From CAVSDF01 sp963726715 (lineage in GTDB: Bacteria > Bacteroidota > Rhodothermia > Rhodothermales > BA12), in assembly GCA_963726715.1 (NCBI GenBank), contig CAVSDF010000003.1, positions 1-6,745 of the forward strand: a stretch of 6,745 nucleotides of DNA, written 5' to 3'. Below are positions 6,289 through 6,745 of this stretch, in pieces. Made by a program: the position numbers and the translations under genes. The notes below the pieces were generated by a model. That model was not told the origin of the DNA, did no database searches, and saw nothing but the letters and a program-made list of their open reading frames with translations. How positions within the stretch are numbered: position 1 is the stretch's first letter; each line of letters begins with the position of its first letter.

Positions 6289-6745
6289 ATGGGTACCTTT
6301 CTGACATTCCTGCGCGTCGGCGCCGGGCACCTGCTCGACGCGGGCGCCGCCGACCACCTGCTCTTCCTCGCCGCGCTCGCCGCGACGGTGGCGCTGCCGG
6401 AGTGGCGGCGGCTCGTCGTGCTCGTCACCGCCTTCACCGCTGGGCACTCGCTGACGCTCGTGCTCGCCACGCTCGGCCTCGTGCCCGCGGGCGGCGTAGC
6501 GGTCGAGATGGGCATCGCGCTCACGATCCTCGCCACCGGCGCAATGGCCGCGTGGACGGTCGAGCGCGAGGCGCGGCGCCACCGTCCATTCACCGAACGG
6601 CAGCGGACGGCGCGCGTGGCGTACGGGCTGGCGTTCGGCTTCGGCCTCGTCCACGGCCTCGGCTTCGCGTCGGTGCTGCGCGAGATGCTCGGCGGCGAGA
6701 GCGGGCTCGTACTCCCGCTGCTCGGCTTCAACGTCGGGCTCGAAC
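6289..6745 (+). CDS. HupE/UreJ_2-type membrane protein (5' part, cut by the window edge)
   Basis: A multi-pass membrane protein whose first 152 residues are present; the gene runs off the right edge. It has the hallmarks of the HupE/UreJ_2 family: GAGHLLDAGAADHLLFL (11-27), VTAFTAGHSLTL (46-57), an acidic helix with VEMGIALTILATG (72-84), and FGFGLVHGLGFASVLRE (116-132) followed by LLGFNVGLE (144-152). Conserved His14, Asp22, His23, His53 and His122 lie in or next to membrane segments and could bind metal. HupE and UreJ proteins are associated with nickel uptake for hydrogenase or urease; many family-2 members have no tested substrate. The ATG at 6289 precedes the first helix. There is no Shine-Dalgarno, and a possible -7 box lies 4 nt upstream. 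It follows the peptidase terminator by about 130 bp, so it is probably a separate transcription unit. No hydrogenase or urease gene is visible, so the substrate is open. Confidence 0.87.
   Translation, partial: MGTFLTFLRVGAGHLLDAGAADHLLFLAALAATVALPEWRRLVVLVTAFTAGHSLTLVLATLGLVPAGGVAVEMGIALTILATGAMAAWTVEREARRHRPFTERQRTARVAYGLAFGFGLVHGLGFASVLREMLGGESGLVLPLLGFNVGLE

Noticed and set aside
5860..6731. Minus-strand open frames opposite the S46 end and the HupE-like gene
   Set aside because: They cross the terminator and intergenic region and encode Arg/Ser/Pro-rich sequence. The plus strand has a clear HupE-type membrane protein.
1..6745. CRISPR array, tRNA, rRNA, insertion sequence or phage genes
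   Set aside because: I found no regularly spaced repeats, no tRNA-like cloverleaf with TTCGA-type arm, no transposase motif and no phage-like gene.

Overview
The window is GC-rich DNA (roughly 70% G+C by eye) with strongly G/C-ended codons. Three things suggest a GC-rich member of the Bacteroidota/Rhodothermota side of the tree (Rhodothermota or Rubricoccaceae-like): a FeoA-FeoA-FeoB operon with the FeoB pore motif YACAIPG, a secreted S46 dipeptidyl-peptidase, and the absence of Shine-Dalgarno sequences together with a TAnnTTTG-type box. The lineage is an inference from gene content, not a proven assignment.

Layout. Positions 1-154 hold no convincing gene, only a 9-bp hairpin. A small four-helix membrane protein of unknown function lies on the minus strand (155-571). 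The intergenic region 572-919 is unusually structured. It contains a 29-nt almost perfect palindrome (685-713), a canonical G-quadruplex motif on the minus strand (820-843), and an isolated AT-rich imperfect dyad (879-895) that is a candidate iron-responsive operator/promoter for the operon that follows. Next, on the plus strand, come two FeoA-type SH3-like proteins that overlap by 4 nt (920-1276 and 1273-1494), then FeoB (1538 to about 3746), the ferrous-iron transporter with an N-terminal G domain. After a 162-bp gap comes an exported S46 serine dipeptidyl-peptidase (3909 to about 6072), followed by a textbook intrinsic terminator (6121-6156). A HupE/UreJ_2-type membrane protein starts at 6289 and runs off the right edge.

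How the genes work together. The two FeoA proteins and FeoB form one Fe(II) uptake unit. FeoB is the GTPase-linked permease and the FeoA proteins are its cytosolic partners. The peptidase is a separate periplasmic peptide-degrading enzyme with its own terminator. The HupE-like protein belongs to a family associated with nickel or other metal transport, so it may loosely extend the metal theme, but nothing in the sequence ties it to the feo operon.

The most notable point is that the C-termini of both large genes are disturbed by what looks like a single extra G/C base. FeoB misses its expected stop after GGRLLGLG and would read on as an Arg-rich tail to 4834, inside the peptidase gene. The peptidase leaves its expected ending at about 5958 and would stop inside the terminator hairpin. 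Removing one base in each case restores a normal ending. Sequencing or assembly indels are the simplest explanation, with real frameshifts the alternative. I did not find a clearly new multi-gene system. The less familiar items are the four-cysteine FeoA, the S46 subfamily variant and the structured feo upstream region.
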